Source of the DNA: Streptomyces olivochromogenes
GTDB taxonomy: Bacteria > Actinomycetota > Actinomycetes > Streptomycetales > Streptomycetaceae
DNA: 64,000 bases
Assembly (NCBI RefSeq): GCF_001514115.1
Contig: NZ_KQ948451.1
Location: forward strand, 231,308-295,307
Reading direction: 5' to 3'
The translations under genes and the position numbers were made by a program. The notes under the pieces are model-generated. The model worked only from the letters and a program-made list of their open reading frames with translations. It was not told where the DNA came from and ran no database searches. Shown here piece by piece: positions 7,986 to 16,495 of the stretch (its first letter is position 1; every line of letters begins with the position of its first letter).

Positions 7986-9842
7986 TCAGTCCGTGACCAC
8001 GGACGTGTTCAGACCCTTGTCGTAGTGGTTGCGCGCGATCCGGATGCCTGAACTGCCGTGGAAGACGAACAGCGGGGAGGTGTAGGCCGGGTGATCCGGG
8101 CCGTCCAGCCGCCGGACAGTGTTGCCGGCGAAGGCGAACCCGCCGACGCTCTTCGCGTTGACGACGGTGACGTCGCTGATGTCGAACGAGTTGTGCTCGA
8201 CCGAGATGTTGTGATGCACCGGGGTCGCCGGGTCGACGACCTGGTTGGTCGGCTCCACGAAGATGACCGGACCGCTGGGTCGCGTGAAGGAGTTGTCGCG
8301 GATCGTGAGGTCGGCGACGGGCCCGGACTCGTACCACTGGTAGGCGTCCGCGGAGACGTAGATGCTGGCCATGGACATCGCGTCGAACCGGTTACCGGTG
8401 ATCAGGACGGGCTTGCGGGTGGTGACCAGGATGCCGCGGGTCGGCACGTTGCGGAACACGTTGCCGGAGATGACGACCGACGGGGTGGCGGTGATGTTCT
8501 CGACGACCGTGCCGCCGATCTCGACGCCGGCGGGAACCGGCCGGTCGAAGGTGACGGTCATCGAGGTCAGCGACTTCGTGTGGTCCATGCCGCTCGGCCC
8601 GTCGACCGCGGTGACCTTCGCGTGCGAGTCCGCCAGCGGGACCATCGTGCGCTTGGTGGTGATCTCGACCTCGTCACCCGGGGCGAACTGCGGGAAGCCG
8701 GCGGTCTGGGGGTGCTCGTAGGCGAGGGTGAGGGTGTTCGGCCCGGGTTTCCCGACGACTTCGAGGTAGGTGCCGTGGATGTTGATCGGGTCGTCGTGCG
8801 GGCCGTCGAAGGCGCTCCGGGTGATCGAGACCTTCCCCTTGACGCCGGACATCTGCACGAAGTCCGCGAACGATGCCGTCGACCGGCCGGACTTCGGATC
8901 GGGTGCGAAGTTCACCTTGTCGATGGAGATGTTCTCGCTGAACTGCCCGACCACGCCGAAGGACTGGAGGTAGTAGGCGTTCATCGAGCGCATCGTGACG
9001 TTCTTGGACTCCCAGATGAAGGCGCCCGGCTCCGTCCGCTCGATGAGGCGCATCTGGTAGACGAGCCCGGCGTCCGCCGGCCGTGCCGCGCTGGTGTAGT
9101 CGATGCGGATCCGGCGTCCGCCGAGGTCGGTGACCGAGGAGACGTCATTGAACAGGGGGTTGTCCCCGCGCCAGGTCCGTTGCGCCTTGGGGTCGTGGAT
9201 CTGGGTGTACTGGAGTCCGTCGACACCCGACCAGTACGGCTGTCCGGTGGCCGGGCTCTTCTCGCCGAGCCAGGTGATGTGTGTGCCGTTCACCTGGTAC
9301 GGGCTGCCGGCCGGGATCGACAGGACGCGGTAGGCGTGCCCGTCGGTGACACCGGTGGTGGCGACGGTCGCGTCGATGACCTCGGGGGCCGCGTAGTCGA
9401 AGGAGAAGTTCGTGAAGGTCACATTGGTCGAGCGGATCGATGCGAACGCCGTCTGAAGGCCGTGGTAGACGAGCTCGGCCCCGCCGCCGTCGATGGTGAC
9501 GTCGTGCATGTCCTCGACGAGGAGCCCGATCTTCTTGTCCCGGTAACGCTGGTCGGCGCCAACGGTGTTGGAGACGTACAGCTCACGCGTCTCGGCCCGC
9601 TCGGGGAAGAGCTGGTAGGTGCCCTTCGAGAAGACGATCCTGACCGGCCGATCGACGCTCTTGGCGTGCCGCAGCGCCGCGGTGACGGCGGGCGTCGAGT
9701 CCGTCCGGCCCGTGGGGTCGGCTCCGTAGTCGTCCACGTCGACGACCACGGGCCTCGCTCTTGGTGCTGCGGCGACAGGACTGGCAGCACCTCCGAGCAA
9801 GGCGAGTGCCAACCCGAGAAACACGAACCGAGACTTTGACAT
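7986..9842 (-). CDS. Secreted GH110-type alpha-1,3-galactosidase
   Basis: 618 residues with a signal peptide (SKSRFVFLGLALALLGGAASPVAAAP) and a right-handed parallel beta-helix. Features resembling the GH110 alpha-1,3-galactosidases of Streptomyces avermitilis and Bacteroides are VDDYGADPTGRTDSTPAV near the N-terminus, the repeated beta-helix strands, and FDGPHDDPINIHGTYLEVV at mid-protein with the conserved Asp pair. GH110 enzymes remove terminal alpha-1,3-linked galactose, as in blood group B or linear B antigens. The start is ATG 9842 behind GGAGGGG; a longer start at 9869 is less likely. Neighbours encode an alpha-galactosidase and sugar importer, which fits. The family assignment is from motif memory, not a search. 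Confidence 0.78.
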   Translation of the reverse strand: MSKSRFVFLGLALALLGGAASPVAAAPRARPVVVDVDDYGADPTGRTDSTPAVTAALRHAKSVDRPVRIVFSKGTYQLFPERAETRELYVSNTVGADQRYRDKKIGLLVEDMHDVTIDGGGAELVYHGLQTAFASIRSTNVTFTNFSFDYAAPEVIDATVATTGVTDGHAYRVLSIPAGSPYQVNGTHITWLGEKSPATGQPYWSGVDGLQYTQIHDPKAQRTWRGDNPLFNDVSSVTDLGGRRIRIDYTSAARPADAGLVYQMRLIERTEPGAFIWESKNVTMRSMNAYYLQSFGVVGQFSENISIDKVNFAPDPKSGRSTASFADFVQMSGVKGKVSITRSAFDGPHDDPINIHGTYLEVVGKPGPNTLTLAYEHPQTAGFPQFAPGDEVEITTKRTMVPLADSHAKVTAVDGPSGMDHTKSLTSMTVTFDRPVPAGVEIGGTVVENITATPSVVISGNVFRNVPTRGILVTTRKPVLITGNRFDAMSMASIYVSADAYQWYESGPVADLTIRDNSFTRPSGPVIFVEPTNQVVDPATPVHHNISVEHNSFDISDVTVVNAKSVGGFAFAGNTVRRLDGPDHPAYTSPLFVFHGSSGIRIARNHYDKGLNTSVVTD

Positions 9843-10229
9843 AGCCCCTCCGGAGCATCCATAAGTCACGAAACACCCAATGAATAGGCGGAGTTGCCGC
9901 CCGTTACTCGGTCAGATCTCCGAGCAGAGTGTCCATAGATCCGATGTCTAGGTCAATGATGTGGACAAGCAATGGCAACTGATACCGAGGGCCGACAGAT
10001 CTTCAACTTCGCTTTCGAACCGAGCAGTTCAAAGGCCATGGGTGGGAGACACCGTCTGCGGCAGCGACGGACGCCGGAAACACGGCGCGCCGCCGCACTC
10101 CTTCAAACCTGTGCGAGCCCCAGACGGACCGGATGCGAGACGGACCGCTGTCGCGCGACGCATTACGTCAGGATCGCCCGTACCGAACGCCGCGGCGCCG
10201 AGGCCGGTGCCCGGAGGTCCCCCATCCCC
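9843..10229. other. Intergenic region upstream of the GH110 gene
   Basis: 387 bp separating the GH110 gene from the end of the lacI-type gene. It is less GC-rich near 9860-10020 and presumably carries the GH110 promoter on the minus strand. I see no gene and no strong palindrome. Confidence 0.45.
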
Positions 10230-11228
10230 TCACTCCGTCCTCGGCGCCGCCGTGCTCGCGCGAATCACCAGTTCGGGGTCGAAGAGGAGTTCGCCGACGG
10301 GGACGTCGCGGTTGCCGACCAGGGCGATGATGCTGCGAGCCACCTCCGAGGCCAGGCGGTCGGCCGGCTGGCGGACCGTGGTGAGCGGAGGGTCCACGAA
10401 ATCCATGATCATGGCGCCGTCGTAGCCGACGACCGACACGTCGCCCGGGACGTCGTACCCCTGGCGGCGCGCACCGCGGATCGCACCCAGGGCCATGTAG
10501 TCGCTGGCGGCGACGATGGCCGTGGCGCCTCGGCCGAGCAGCGAGACCGCGGCGGACTGACCACCTTCGACGGTGTAGGACTGGCGGACCACCCACTGCT
10601 CCGGGTCCTCGACACCGCGTCTGGCGAGCGAGGAGACGAAGCCGCTGACCCGGCGATCGGCCGGGCGGTTGCCGACCGGGCCCGAGGCCATGCCGATACG
10701 GCGGTGACCGAGCCGGTGGAGGTGGTCGACGGCGAGTTCGGCGGCCAGCAGGTCGTCGGTGGAGAAAACCGGCGCCTCGCCCCCGCCCTCGAACTGGCCG
10801 TTGACCCCGACGAACGGGATCCGACGGGTGCGCAGGAGTTCGTACGCCTCCGGGTCCGCGCCCTCGATCGTGTTGCTGGCCGAGAGGAAGACGACGGCGG
10901 CGACCCCCCGGTCGGCGAGGGAGGTCACGAAGTCCAGCTCCTGCACTCCACCGGGGAAGCACGGGCACAGGATCGTCTTCAGGCCGTGCGGGGCGAGCGT
11001 GGACTCGATCCGTTCGCAGACATCGGCGAAGAACGGGTTGGAGACGAACTCGGTGATGACCGCGATGAGCTGGCCCCGCGTCTGCCGCTCGTACCCCAGG
11101 TCGGCCATCGCCTGCTCGACCGCCTCGCGCGTCTTGCGCGACACGCCCTGGCGCCGGTTGATGACACGGCTGACCGTGGCCTCGCTCACCCCCGCACGGT
11201 CCGCGACCTCGGTGATGCCGACCTTCAT
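10230..11228 (-). CDS. LacI-family repressor of the alpha-galactoside operon
   Basis: 332 residues. The N-terminal LacI helix-turn-helix reads GITEVADRAGVSEATVSRVINRR with the hinge helix after it; the remainder is a periplasmic-binding-like sugar sensor. Its ATG overlaps the stop codon of the GH36 gene (ATGA), so it is the last gene of the importer operon and is probably co-translated with it. This gives negative autoregulation of the whole unit. Likely operators are the palindromes at 16321-16403, about 5 kb upstream in the divergent promoter region. Confidence 0.9.
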   Translation of the reverse strand: MKVGITEVADRAGVSEATVSRVINRRQGVSRKTREAVEQAMADLGYERQTRGQLIAVITEFVSNPFFADVCERIESTLAPHGLKTILCPCFPGGVQELDFVTSLADRGVAAVVFLSASNTIEGADPEAYELLRTRRIPFVGVNGQFEGGGEAPVFSTDDLLAAELAVDHLHRLGHRRIGMASGPVGNRPADRRVSGFVSSLARRGVEDPEQWVVRQSYTVEGGQSAAVSLLGRGATAIVAASDYMALGAIRGARRQGYDVPGDVSVVGYDGAMIMDFVDPPLTTVRQPADRLASEVARSIIALVGNRDVPVGELLFDPELVIRASTAAPRTE

Positions 11229-13060
11229 GCGGTTCCCTCCGTCACCCGTAGTGCCACCAGCCCCGAGCGAGGTACGCGCACGACGTGCAGCCCCGGTGCC
11301 GGCGACCGTTCGCAGTCGTCGATGATACGTCCACGCTCGTCACGGACGGTCATACGCAACGGGCGCTGCCCGCCGGTCACCTCGATCACCAGCCGGTCCG
11401 ACGCCGTGCCGTTGACCAGGGTGATGTCGTCGTACGCGGTCGTGTCGACGGGCACGGTCCGTTCGCTGTGCACGGCGGTGACGCAGGTCGATCCCCGTGC
11501 CGCGGTGACCAGGGTGTAGAGATCGTCGGGCCGGCCGGGCTCGACGTCCCCGTGCAGCAGCACCGGCCGCAGCCGCCGCCACTCGGCGAGCCAGAACGCC
11601 AGCGTCTCGCGGTGCTCGCAGGACAGGTCGGTCAGCCGTACGGAGATCTGCGGGACGCAGTGCAGGGAGCCGATCAGCTGCCGGGCCACCGCGTGCGTGG
11701 GCGCATCACGGTCCCACAGGAGCATGTCGCCGTGGACCGCGCCGCCGACGGCGAGCATGGCGGTGTCGAGCGTGCGCACCCGGTTACCGGTGGCGTCGCC
11801 CGGGCAGTCGAAGGAGCGCAGCATGTTGCCGAACGGGGCCATGCCGGGGCCGACGTAGGGCTGTCGCAGTTCCAGCAGCAGTCCGCCATCGGGCCGCAGT
11901 TCTTCGAGTGCGGTGCGCAGGGCGGTGAGCAGGACGGTCATGGCCTGGCCGACATCGCTGATGTCCGTGCCTTCGTTGTGGGCGTACGCGCCGTCGCCGC
12001 GGTACGCCATGGCCTCGTCCAGAAAGTCGATCTTTAGTCCGTCGAGGCCGTGGTCGGCGACCAGTCGGGTGCACACACGGACGACATGGTCGCGGACCTC
12101 GGGGCGGCGCGGGTCGAGGACATGGGCGCCCGGGACACCGGCGGGTGCGGGGGCATAGGGGGTGAGCTGCTCGGCGCACTCCGCACCGGGGCCGAGCAGC
12201 AGCGGAGCGACCCATGCGAGGTAGCGCAGGCCCTGCGCGCGCACGGCCGACACATGCGCGGTGAAGTCGGGGAACGTCGTCGGGTCGGGGCGCCAGTCGC
12301 CGCATCCGGCGTAGCCGCGACCGCTGCCGTACTCCTGCCAGCCGTCGTCGAGGATGAGCACCTCGCAGCCGAGGGAGGCGGCGACGCGGGCCTCGGCCTC
12401 GACCGATGCGGCGTCCACGCGCTGGTTGAAGGCGTACCAGGTGGAGTAGACGGGCGCCCAGGCGCCGGCGGGGACCGGCATGGGGGCGCACTGCGGCTGC
12501 GCGGCGAACCACTCCCGCAGCCCGCGCATGGCCGTCGCGACTGTGGGCGCCGAGCGGGCCAGCAGGACGCGGCGCGGGCTGCCGTCGGGAGCGGGAGCCA
12601 GGTGCAGGTGCACCACATGGGTGTCGTTCTCCTCCGAGACCCCGAAGACGACATCGGTCTCGGGGACCGGGTCGGCGACGGCGAAGGTGAGCCGCGTGCG
12701 GCCGTCGTGGTCGTAGAGACAGCCGGCGGCGATGCCGTCGACGAGGCTGACGCGCGAGCGGCCCGCCCAGTCGGCGACGAGGGTGCGCTCCCAGCCGGCA
12801 CCCGGGTGCCAGTAGCCGGCCGCGTCGCCGAGCGGCACGCTCATCCTCACCTCCATCGGAACCGGACCGCCACCGTCCGTCTGGATCTCCAACAGGGCTT
12901 TCCCGTCGCCGAGTTCGGTCACCGACCAGTGCGCGCCGGCGCCCGGCGCGTGGGCGAGGACCGCGATACGGACGCCGTCGACGAGTGGCTCGTAGCGCGC
13001 CGGGGGAAGTTCGGCCGTGGTGACGGGCTGGGTGGTGCTGAGGGTCATTGCGGGGTTCAT
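11225..13060 (-). CDS. GH36-family alpha-galactosidase (cytoplasmic)
   Basis: 611 residues without a signal peptide, so it probably acts on imported oligosaccharides. Clan GH-D barrel motifs are clear: STWYAFNQ, LILDDGWQ, GLKIDFLDEA with the candidate nucleophile Asp at about residue 345, and RSFDCPGD with a candidate acid/base Asp at about 418. It would hydrolyse terminal alpha-linked galactose from raffinose- or melibiose-like sugars. ATG 13060 overlaps the upstream permease stop (ATGA); a second ATG at 13048 is possible. It is shorter than many GH36 enzymes, with a reduced N-terminal beta-sandwich. Confidence 0.85.
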   Translation of the reverse strand: MNPAMTLSTTQPVTTAELPPARYEPLVDGVRIAVLAHAPGAGAHWSVTELGDGKALLEIQTDGGGPVPMEVRMSVPLGDAAGYWHPGAGWERTLVADWAGRSRVSLVDGIAAGCLYDHDGRTRLTFAVADPVPETDVVFGVSEENDTHVVHLHLAPAPDGSPRRVLLARSAPTVATAMRGLREWFAAQPQCAPMPVPAGAWAPVYSTWYAFNQRVDAASVEAEARVAASLGCEVLILDDGWQEYGSGRGYAGCGDWRPDPTTFPDFTAHVSAVRAQGLRYLAWVAPLLLGPGAECAEQLTPYAPAPAGVPGAHVLDPRRPEVRDHVVRVCTRLVADHGLDGLKIDFLDEAMAYRGDGAYAHNEGTDISDVGQAMTVLLTALRTALEELRPDGGLLLELRQPYVGPGMAPFGNMLRSFDCPGDATGNRVRTLDTAMLAVGGAVHGDMLLWDRDAPTHAVARQLIGSLHCVPQISVRLTDLSCEHRETLAFWLAEWRRLRPVLLHGDVEPGRPDDLYTLVTAARGSTCVTAVHSERTVPVDTTAYDDITLVNGTASDRLVIEVTGGQRPLRMTVRDERGRIIDDCERSPAPGLHVVRVPRSGLVALRVTEGTA

Positions 13061-13923
13061 TCCTTCACGGCACCGGCGAGGAGCCCGGAGACGAAGTGGC
13101 GCTGGAGTGCGAGGAAGACGAGGGCCATCGGGATCGCGGCGAGGGCCGTGCCGGTGAGCAGGGCGCCGTAGTCGGTCTGGTCCAGGCCCTGGAGGGACGC
13201 CAGCGCGACGGGGATCGTGAACTCGCCGGCGTCGCGCAGGACGACGAGCGGCCAGATGAAGTCGTTCCACTGGAAGAGGAACAGGAAGATGGCGAGGGCT
13301 GCGAGCGCCGGTTTCATCGGCGGCAGGACGACCTTGAGGAAGAGCCTGAACTCCCCGCAGCCGTCCATCCGAGCGGAGTCGATGAGTTCGTCGGGCAGCG
13401 CGGCCATCGACTGCCGCATCAGGAAGATCCCGAACGGCAGGGCGAGGTTGGGCGTGATGACCGCCTGGTAGGTGCCCAGCCACTCCAGGTCGACCATCAT
13501 CTTGAACAACGGGATCAGTGTGACCTGCGTGGGGATGACGAGCCCGAGCATCAGCAGCCCGAACAGTGCGCTGCTGCCGCGGAAGCGGAACTTGGCGAAG
13601 CCGTATCCGGCCAGCGTGCAGATCGCTCCGGCGGCGATCGTGTAAATGACCGTGATCAGCAGCGAGTTGACGATGACGTCGCTGAACCGCGCCGACGACT
13701 CCAGGGTGGAGAGGTTGTCCATCAGGTGCCCGCCGGGCAGCAGCGGCGGCGGGCTGTCGAAGATCTCCTTGGAGCTGTGGGTGGCGGCGATGATCAGCCA
13801 GTAGAACGGCAGCAGGACGGCCGCGACGGCGATGGCCAGCGAGGAGGTCAGCAGGATCGAGCGCGAACGGACCGGGCGGGGGCTGCTGGGCGTACGGTCG
13901 GGCCGGGTGGCGGTGAGGGTCAC
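13057..13923 (-). CDS. Sugar ABC transporter permease, MalG type
   Basis: 288 residues with about six membrane segments and the EAA loop ELIDSARMDGCGEFRLFLKVVLPPMKPAL, which contacts the ATPase. It belongs to the CUT1 carbohydrate importer family. GTG 13923 overlaps the stop of the preceding permease (GTGA), and its own stop overlaps the GH36 start, so the operon is translationally coupled throughout. No ATPase gene is present here. Streptomyces CUT1 systems usually share the MsiK ATPase encoded elsewhere. Confidence 0.92.
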   Translation of the reverse strand: MTLTATRPDRTPSSPRPVRSRSILLTSSLAIAVAAVLLPFYWLIIAATHSSKEIFDSPPPLLPGGHLMDNLSTLESSARFSDVIVNSLLITVIYTIAAGAICTLAGYGFAKFRFRGSSALFGLLMLGLVIPTQVTLIPLFKMMVDLEWLGTYQAVITPNLALPFGIFLMRQSMAALPDELIDSARMDGCGEFRLFLKVVLPPMKPALAALAIFLFLFQWNDFIWPLVVLRDAGEFTIPVALASLQGLDQTDYGALLTGTALAAIPMALVFLALQRHFVSGLLAGAVKE

Positions 13924-14861
13924 GACTTCTCTCCCAGCAGGCGGAACTGCACGATGCCCAGGATGCCGATCAGGACGGTGAGGATGTATGCGACGGCCGA
14001 GGCGTAGCCGAAGTCGAAGTACTTGAAGGCGTTCTGGTAGAGGTACACGCCGATGGTGAGGGTGGCGTTGTCCGGCCCGCCGCCGGTCAGGACGTACGGC
14101 TCGTCGAACAGCTGAAGGGTGCCGATCGTGGACAGCACCGTCGTCAGCAGGAGCGCGGGCCGCAGCCCCGGCAGCGTGACATGGCGGAACGACTGCCAGG
14201 CGGAGGCGCCGTCGACGGCCGCCGCGTCGTACAGCTCGGCCGGCAGCGACTGGAGTCGAGCGAGGAAGATCACCGCGTTGTAGCCGGTGTAGTGCCAGGT
14301 CAGTGCGAGGCCGAGGGAGATCCTGGCCCACAGCGGGTCGGTCAGCCAGGGGACCTCTCCGATGCCCACCAGGCCGAGCAGCCAGTTGACCAGTCCGTAC
14401 TGGGTGTTGAGCAGGACGGCGAAGATGATGCCGTACGCGACCAGTCCGGTCACCGTCGGCAGGAAGAAGCCGAGCCGGAAGAAGGCGCGGCCGCGCAGGA
14501 GCGTGGAGTTGAGGGCGACCGCAATGCCGACGGCCAGGGCCAGCATGACGGGCACCTGGACGACGAGGATGATCGCGGTGTTCTTCAGCGCGGTCCACAG
14601 CAGTGGATCGTCCATCGCCCGCGTGTAGTTGCCCGCGCCCACGAACTTCTGGGTGCCGTTGACGTTCTCGTACAGGCTCATCAGGAACGACGAGCCGATC
14701 GGGTACAGCTTGAAGACGGCGAGGAGGACGAGCGCGGGGAGGACGAAGAGATACGGGACGGCCTGTCGGCGCAGGATCCGTGCGGTGGGGCGGGGCGCGG
14801 CTGCCGGGCGGGCGGCGCCGGCGGCTTTCAGGATGCTGTCGGGGGTGGTGGTCGTGGTCAC
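13920..14861 (-). CDS. Sugar ABC transporter permease, MalF type
   Basis: 313 residues with a cytoplasmic N-terminus rich in Ala/Pro, then about six membrane segments and the EAA loop ELYDAAAVDGASAWQSFRHVTLPGL. It pairs with the MalG-like permease downstream to form the CUT1 channel. The start is GTG 14861, which overlaps the stop of the binding-protein gene (GTGA). The upstream frame continues to 15779 only as an antisense-free shadow of the binding-protein gene. Confidence 0.92.
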   Translation of the reverse strand: MTTTTTPDSILKAAGAARPAAAPRPTARILRRQAVPYLFVLPALVLLAVFKLYPIGSSFLMSLYENVNGTQKFVGAGNYTRAMDDPLLWTALKNTAIILVVQVPVMLALAVGIAVALNSTLLRGRAFFRLGFFLPTVTGLVAYGIIFAVLLNTQYGLVNWLLGLVGIGEVPWLTDPLWARISLGLALTWHYTGYNAVIFLARLQSLPAELYDAAAVDGASAWQSFRHVTLPGLRPALLLTTVLSTIGTLQLFDEPYVLTGGGPDNATLTIGVYLYQNAFKYFDFGYASAVAYILTVLIGILGIVQFRLLGEKS

Positions 14862-16249
14862 GAGGCGAGCTCCCGTCCGGTCTGGCGGGCGAGCTGGTCG
14901 GCGGCGTTGTGCAGGGCGCGTGCGGGGTCGGCCCCCTTGAGCAGTACCTGGGTCTGCGCGTCGTCGACGGTCTTGAGGGCGCGGGCGTAGTCGGCGGAGT
15001 AATTGACGGCGGGCGAGCGGGCCTTGAGGGCGTTCAGGAAGATCTCGCCCTTGTGCTGGCCGCTGAAGAATTTCGACGGCTCGTGGAAGACGGGGGCCTC
15101 GTACGCCTGAAGCAGGGCGGGGGCGATGCCCTCGGTGCGGTAGATGGCCTCCTGCGACGCCGGCCTGGTCAGGACGTACTCGACGAACGCCCAGGCGGCA
15201 GCCTGGTGCATGCTGGAGCCGGCGACGGCGAGATGGGTGGAGTTGACGGTCGCGGCCGTGGTGCCGCCGGGCTTCACCGCCGGTGGGAGGCGGACCTTCC
15301 ACTTGCCGGATTCCTTGGGGACCAGACCCTCGATGATGCTGCCGAACCAGGTGGGCCAGGGCAGTACGGCCGCGGTGCCGGACTTGATGGAGTTCTCCAG
15401 CGCGGTCCAGCCGCCTGCCAGATCGCTGACCAAGCCGGCGTCGTTCATCTCCTTGATGAGGGTCATCGCGGTGACGGCCTCGGGGGAACCGAGGGTGATC
15501 CGGCCCTCGGCGTCGAAGTAGAACGTGCCCTGGAGCTGGAGCAGCATCTGGAAGAAGTTGGCGGCGTCCGGCTGAGACGCGGGCTTGTCGATGCCCAGCA
15601 GATGGACTCCGGTCTTCTTCTTGATCTTCTTCCCGGCGTCGATGGCGTCGTCCCACGTCACCAACGCCTCGCCGTCGACACCGGCGGCCTCGAAGAGGTC
15701 GGCCCGGTAGTAGAACCCGGCCGAATTGGCCTCCCAGGGAAGTGCGTTGACCTTGCCCTTGCGGGTGACGGTCTGCCACATGCCGTCGGCGAAGGCGTCG
15801 CGGTAACGGTCGGCGCCGAGCGGGCCGAGGTCGGCGAGACCGTCGGGGAACTTCTCGGTGTAGGCCGGCAGATAGTCGACGCCGATGTGCAGGACGTCCG
15901 CAAGGCCCTGCCCGCCGGCCGCCATGGCCGTGGTGATCTTGTCCCAGATCGCCGGGTTGCCGATGTCCTGCACGGTGACGTCGATCCCGGGATGCTGCGC
16001 CTCGAAGGCGGGGACCAGGGCTTTCATGGCGGCGGCGGGGCCCTGCCAGCTCCAGACGGTGATCGCGGCCCGGTCCGGGTCGCCGAGGCTCCCCGCCTTG
16101 GTGGCACCGGTCACCGAGCAGGCGCCGAGCAGCGAGGTCGCGGCCCCGGCGGCGAGCAGCGAACCGCCGAGCGCGAGCAGGCGCCGTCGGTCCAGACCGC
16201 CTTGTGGCGGGTCGTCCGGCGGTGGCTGGTTCAGGGGCGAGGCGTCCAT
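14858..16249 (-). CDS. Sugar-binding lipoprotein of the ABC importer (Tat-type signal)
   Basis: 463 residues of the extracellular solute-binding family 1. The N-terminus shows a twin-arginine stretch (LDRRRLLALGG) followed by a lipobox LLGAC, so it is likely exported folded by Tat and lipid-anchored. The body has the typical VWSWQGPAAAMKALVPAFEAQ opening and aromatic ligand-binding residues. As first gene of the operon it should be the most highly expressed. The ligand is probably an alpha-galactoside, judging from the co-encoded GH36 enzyme (inference). Confidence 0.92.
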   Translation of the reverse strand: MDASPLNQPPPDDPPQGGLDRRRLLALGGSLLAAGAATSLLGACSVTGATKAGSLGDPDRAAITVWSWQGPAAAMKALVPAFEAQHPGIDVTVQDIGNPAIWDKITTAMAAGGQGLADVLHIGVDYLPAYTEKFPDGLADLGPLGADRYRDAFADGMWQTVTRKGKVNALPWEANSAGFYYRADLFEAAGVDGEALVTWDDAIDAGKKIKKKTGVHLLGIDKPASQPDAANFFQMLLQLQGTFYFDAEGRITLGSPEAVTAMTLIKEMNDAGLVSDLAGGWTALENSIKSGTAAVLPWPTWFGSIIEGLVPKESGKWKVRLPPAVKPGGTTAATVNSTHLAVAGSSMHQAAAWAFVEYVLTRPASQEAIYRTEGIAPALLQAYEAPVFHEPSKFFSGQHKGEIFLNALKARSPAVNYSADYARALKTVDDAQTQVLLKGADPARALHNAADQLARQTGRELAS

Positions 16250-16320
16250 GGCTGCTCCGGGGGTCCGGCGGTGTGCGCGGCTCTTGTTGCGCGGCTGGAA
16301 GCTAACAAGCGACCTTTTCG

Positions 16321-16403
16321 ACTTGCAAGAGACAAGTGAAAACTTTCCGCCGGACTGTCTATCTTTCGCGGCACCAAGGTTGCATGTCTTGCACGTTTCT
16401 TGC
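16321..16403. promoter_or_regulatory. Cluster of TTGC-type operator half sites between divergent genes
   Basis: ACTTG(N7)CAAGT at 16321-16337 contains the 8-bp palindrome CTTGCAAG. CTTGCACG and CTTGCGCA repeat at 16388-16403, spaced by one helical turn. These resemble LacI-family operators of the CTTGCAA type and sit between the importer operon and the divergent secreted glycosidase gene, so one repressor (probably 10230-11228) may control both directions. Confidence 0.5.
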
Positions 16404-16495
16404 GCATGACCATTGAATCTCCTCTTCGGCCCCTGTTAGCTTTCCGCCACCACTCGGCCGCCCCGCCCCGCCGTCACCGAAGACCGGGAGACCCG

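Noticed and set aside
8058-9839. 593-codon open frame on the + strand
   Set aside because: Exact antisense shadow of the GH110 gene, with Val/Asp/Gly-rich composition caused by high GC.
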